DNA from: Helicobacter typhlonius
GTDB taxonomy: Bacteria; Campylobacterota; Campylobacteria; Campylobacterales; Helicobacteraceae
Direction of reading: 5' to 3'
DNA length: 64,000 bases
Assembly: GCF_001460635.1 (NCBI RefSeq)
Contig: NZ_LN907858.1
Coordinates: 1,798,001-1,862,000, forward strand
In this document: piece after piece, positions 61,889-64,000 of the stretch
How the letters are laid out: the number at the start of each line of letters is the position of its first letter
Numbering within the stretch: the first letter of the stretch is position 1
Position numbers and translations under genes: made by a program
The notes under the pieces: generated by a model
The model's input: the letters and a program-made list of their open reading frames with translations, nothing else
Told to the model about the DNA's origin: nothing
The model's database searches: none

Positions 61889-62435
61889 TTAAATTGCTAT
61901 TAACAATCCACGCATTCGCTTCAAATTCACAATCTCAATCTCACCCTCCATTATGCCATTGCCAAGTATATGCGCACTTGCGCGATAGACCGAGGCATTT
62001 CTTTCTCTGCTTCATTTACTGCCTTCTCTTCATTAATGGAATCTTGATTGAGATGTGTTTGATGGTTTGATTGAGCGTGGCTTGAGTGAGGCTCTTGTGT
62101 AGATTCTGCTTCGGTAGATGTGCTTTTTAGGGGTGTAATGTTTAGAATCTCCACCCTTTGAAGCCTCCTGCCATTTGAGCTCTCGTGCTTTCTGCACTCA
62201 CAAAGAGATTTGCCGTTCGACTTTCTCCCAAAGTGTGCAAAAAATAACCAATACTTGAATAGCGCAAAAACTTTTGCACATCGCCACCAAAAAGCCCCTG
62301 CATATAGCCCTCAATCGCCGCTTTTTGTGCCTTTGCTTCTTTTTCTTGTGGAGAGCCTTCACACCCACTGAATATAAAGACAAGACAAAGCGGCAGGGCT
62401 AAAATGAGCGCATATAGCTTCTTTACATTACTCAC
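61889..62435 (-). pseudogene. Lipoprotein gene (NTF2-like layout) with two frameshifts
   Basis: Frame 1 (62435-62142) starts with a lipoprotein signal, LVFIFSGC, and runs to QMAGGFKG before stopping. Frame 2 picks up directly with VEILNITPLKSTSTEAE and continues to SIAQVRIYLA. Frame 3 carries on with GNGIMEGEIEIVNLKRMRG and stops at 61889. One base missing in the GGG at about 62157 and one near 61962 would restore a single lipoprotein of about 180 residues. The strand pattern suggests an NTF2-like domain. Sequencing error is the alternative. If read only to the first stop it is a 97-residue lipoprotein. Confidence 0.5.
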
Positions 62436-62438
62436 AAC

Positions 62439-62648
62439 TTACACCTTTTTCAAAAAGCAGGTTTTAAGCACCACCACGCCGCATTTATCCACCTTTGCCT
62501 CAACCTCATCATCTTTATGAGTGAGACGGATATTTTTGATAGTCGTGCCACGTTTTATGGTGCTACTTGCACCCTTAATTTTTAAATCCTTAATCACGCT
62601 CACGCTATCACCTGCATTGAGTTCCGATCCATTGGAATCTTTTGGCAT
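62439..62648 (-). CDS. PhnA-domain protein (YjdM-like, C-terminal domain only)
   Basis: From the ATG at 62648 (AAGGA 7 bases upstream) the product has 69 residues: MPKDSNGSELNAGDSVSVIK, DLKIKGASSTIKRGTTIKNI and a C-terminal KCGVVVLKTCFLKKV. This is the SH3-like PhnA C-terminal domain without the zinc-ribbon half. The name comes from phosphonate genes, but the domain's role is unknown and no phn gene is nearby. Confidence 0.8.
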   Translation of the reverse strand: MPKDSNGSELNAGDSVSVIKDLKIKGASSTIKRGTTIKNIRLTHKDDEVEAKVDKCGVVVLKTCFLKKV

Positions 62649-62828
62649 TTGTTGTTCCTTTGTATAAAATAAAGCGACATTATAGAATCTTTGTTGGCGT
62701 TTATCAAGCAGGAGTGCGAAGCATAAAGTCTTGAATAAGCCTAAATGCAGCATAAGCTTAGGCTTGGCATAATCCTTGCTTAAGCTTGTATATTGAAGAA
62801 ATATCTTAAGAGCATAGAAGGAGGAAAA

Positions 62829-63161
62829 ATGGCACTAAGCCCTATTGGAAATGTTACTTATATCAACCAAAATTCCCAGCTTGGCTCGATTCAGCACGCA
62901 AATAATATGCAAAAGGTGGATTTTGCGCTCAATGCAAATATGCAAGAATTTGTAGATAAATTAAAGGCTGTGCAAGAAGTCTCTCCAGCACCGCAAGTGG
63001 AGGCTGTCGACCCCGAAAAAGATGAGAGCAAGAAACGTGAGTTTGAAGAAAAGCAAAAGGAAAAAGAGCAAGATTCTCAAAACACTGCGGAATCCTTTGT
63101 AGAGGACGAAACCCCCATTTATAGCGCAGATAATACCCATTTGCTTGATATTAAGGCTTAG
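62829..63161 (+). CDS. Conserved epsilonproteobacterial hypothetical protein
   Basis: From the ATG at 62829 (AAGGAGG 5 bases upstream) the protein has 110 residues. The N-terminus ALSPIGNVTYINQNSQLGS is conserved-looking, the middle is Glu/Lys-rich and probably coiled coil (KKREFEEKQKEKEQDSQN), and the end is THLLDIKA. The pattern recalls small proteins of unknown role seen in Campylobacter and Helicobacter; I cannot place it. It is cytoplasmic, without a signal or membrane helix. Confidence 0.6.
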   Translation: MALSPIGNVTYINQNSQLGSIQHANNMQKVDFALNANMQEFVDKLKAVQEVSPAPQVEAVDPEKDESKKREFEEKQKEKEQDSQNTAESFVEDETPIYSADNTHLLDIKA

Positions 63162-63238
63162 AAAAATACAAAGGATAAAAAATGAAACACATATTCCTAC
63201 ACTCACTTTAATATGATAAAACAATGTGAAGCCAAGCG

Positions 63239-63728
63239 ATGATTGATAATGCGGTGATTCTTTGGGCTTCTTTAATTTTTGTGCCTTTATTAATTTTTAT
63301 GTTTAAACCTCAATGGAGATTCTTTGCTATTTGCTTATCGTGTGCTAATTTGTGTTTTTGTGCTATCAGTGATATAACTCTCATTTTTAATGATAATTTA
63401 TGGGGATTGCTACAAACAGAACTAAATGTATCCAAAAGTATGTTTTTGCATATGAGAGCATTTTAACTTGTCTTTATTTAGCTTTATTGTTTGTAGCATA
63501 TAAATATATCAAAATTCGTGTAATAATTTTTATATACTTCATCTTGTGCAATATATTATTACCTTTTAATCTTAAAGTAAAATTTTAAAATATATTGCTG
63601 CATTACTTTGTGCTATTTTAGTGACCTTTTTAGAATCTCCCTCTACACTTAAACTCTATGAGGGCTATATCCGTACAAGTGAATTAGAGTATCTTGCACC
63701 TTTTGGCGAGAATTATATTAAAAGATGA
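63239..63728 (+). pseudogene. Multipass membrane protein gene with two frameshifts
   Basis: Frame 1 (from ATG 63239) encodes two membrane helices (AVILWASLIFVPLLIFMF; FFAICLSCANLCFCAI) and ends at 63466. Frame 2 continues with SILTCLYLALLFVAYKYI and VIIFIYFILCNILLPFNL to 63588. Frame 3 adds IAALLCAILVTFLESP and a polar tail ending NYIKR at 63728. The first shift lies near a T5 run about 63440. Joined, they give about 160 residues with five helices. No family is recognised. Confidence 0.45.
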
Positions 63729-63908
63729 GGAGTGCTATGGTATTCTTGCCTATACTTTCTATATACACCCTAACATAAAGTATTCCTTATGTCTCATCTC
63801 TCCTTTACTATCACTAAAGCTCATATCAAAGAGAGTTTAGAATCTAAAACTAGCTATAAGCGTAACGATTCTAACTTATCTCTTTAGCTCATAAGAACTT
63901 TACTATTT

Positions 63909-63927
63909 AAGGGGTGGCTAACCCCTT
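63909..63927. terminator. Hairpin at the end of the icd-like gene
   Basis: AAGGGGT and ACCCCTT form a perfect 7-base stem with a 5-base loop that overlaps the stop codon of the partial gene. The tail is AT-rich but has no long T run. Confidence 0.5.
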
Positions 63928-64000
63928 GCGATTTGCTCTATTATCGCATTAAAGCTTTTGCTTGGGCGCATAATCGCATTTGCTTTATTATCATCAAATT
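63918..64000 (-). CDS. Isocitrate dehydrogenase (NADP+), monomeric type, C-terminal end (partial)
   Basis: Only the last 27 codons are present, minus strand, stop TAG at 63918-63920. They read FDDNKANAIMRPSKSFNAII then EQIARG. The KANAIMRPSxTFN pattern is that of the C-terminus of the large monomeric isocitrate dehydrogenase of Campylobacter and others, not of the dimeric H. pylori Icd. The gene continues beyond the window. The assignment rests on this short tail. Confidence 0.6.
   Translation of the reverse strand, partial: FDDNKANAIMRPSKSFNAIIEQIARG

Overview
The window is AT-rich chromosomal DNA from an epsilonproteobacterium, most probably an enterohepatic Helicobacter. The basis is family content and gene order: ccoNOQP with DUF4006 and FixH genes, a HugZ-type heme oxygenase, dprA-ruvX beside minDE, groESL next to dnaG and the PP-loop gene known as HP0013 in H. 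pylori, tpiA near fabI, and mraY-murD. PEP carboxylase, a monomeric-type isocitrate dehydrogenase tail and LLM flavin monooxygenases argue against H. pylori itself. The species is not decided here. I found no rRNA, tRNA, CRISPR array, intact insertion sequence or prophage.

Layout. 1-7100: the end of a D-lactate dehydrogenase gene, then a long minus-strand run in which the cbb3 oxidase operon (ccoN-O-Q-P) continues through DUF4006, a 35-residue membrane protein, a conserved membrane protein and FixH into three pseudopilin-like genes. 7100-20400: housekeeping genes (tilS, hugZ, a TSUP exporter, gpmI, mraY-murD, tpiA, polA, fabI) and an outer membrane protein. 20400-30000: rimO, a NIT-domain chemoreceptor, a small degraded region with an M23 peptidase remnant, cysE-speA and ybeY. 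30000-39300: a possible small RNA, tetR, a YedE-type transporter, ruvX-dprA-deacetylase-minE-minD, an LpoB/Sel1 fusion protein, argG and cutA. 39300-52000: the most accessory part, with two lysine-rich secreted paralogues, an LLM monooxygenase / ATP-grasp ligase / LLM monooxygenase operon, a pyruvyltransferase-like gene, a cystine-type ABC importer with two binding proteins, a radical SAM/SPASM protein and a cation efflux protein, ending at ilvC. 52000-64000: ppc, a DUF5131 gene, groESL, dnaG and its PP-loop partner, then small Cys-rich genes, an 11-G tract, two frameshifted pseudogenes and the end of isocitrate dehydrogenase.

The best candidate for an undescribed system is the operon at 40347-43973: a promoter with a perfect operator palindrome, an NtaA/SnaA-type flavin monooxygenase, an ATP-grasp ligase and an SfnG-like flavin monooxygenase, closed by a hairpin, with an amino-acid/cystine-type importer about 1.7 kb downstream. 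I infer scavenging of sulfur or nitrogen from a modified amino acid. A second signal spans the window: the octamer AGATTCTA/TAGAATCT is far more frequent than base composition predicts and often occurs as inverted pairs forming hairpins after genes, like DNA uptake sequences in other families. Further regulatory signals are two Fur-box-like sites (hugZ; a promoter driving two 14-15 residue ORFs), a perfect 28-bp palindrome between ilvC and ppc, a CIRCE-like element before groES, and T14 and G11 tracts that could be slippage switches.
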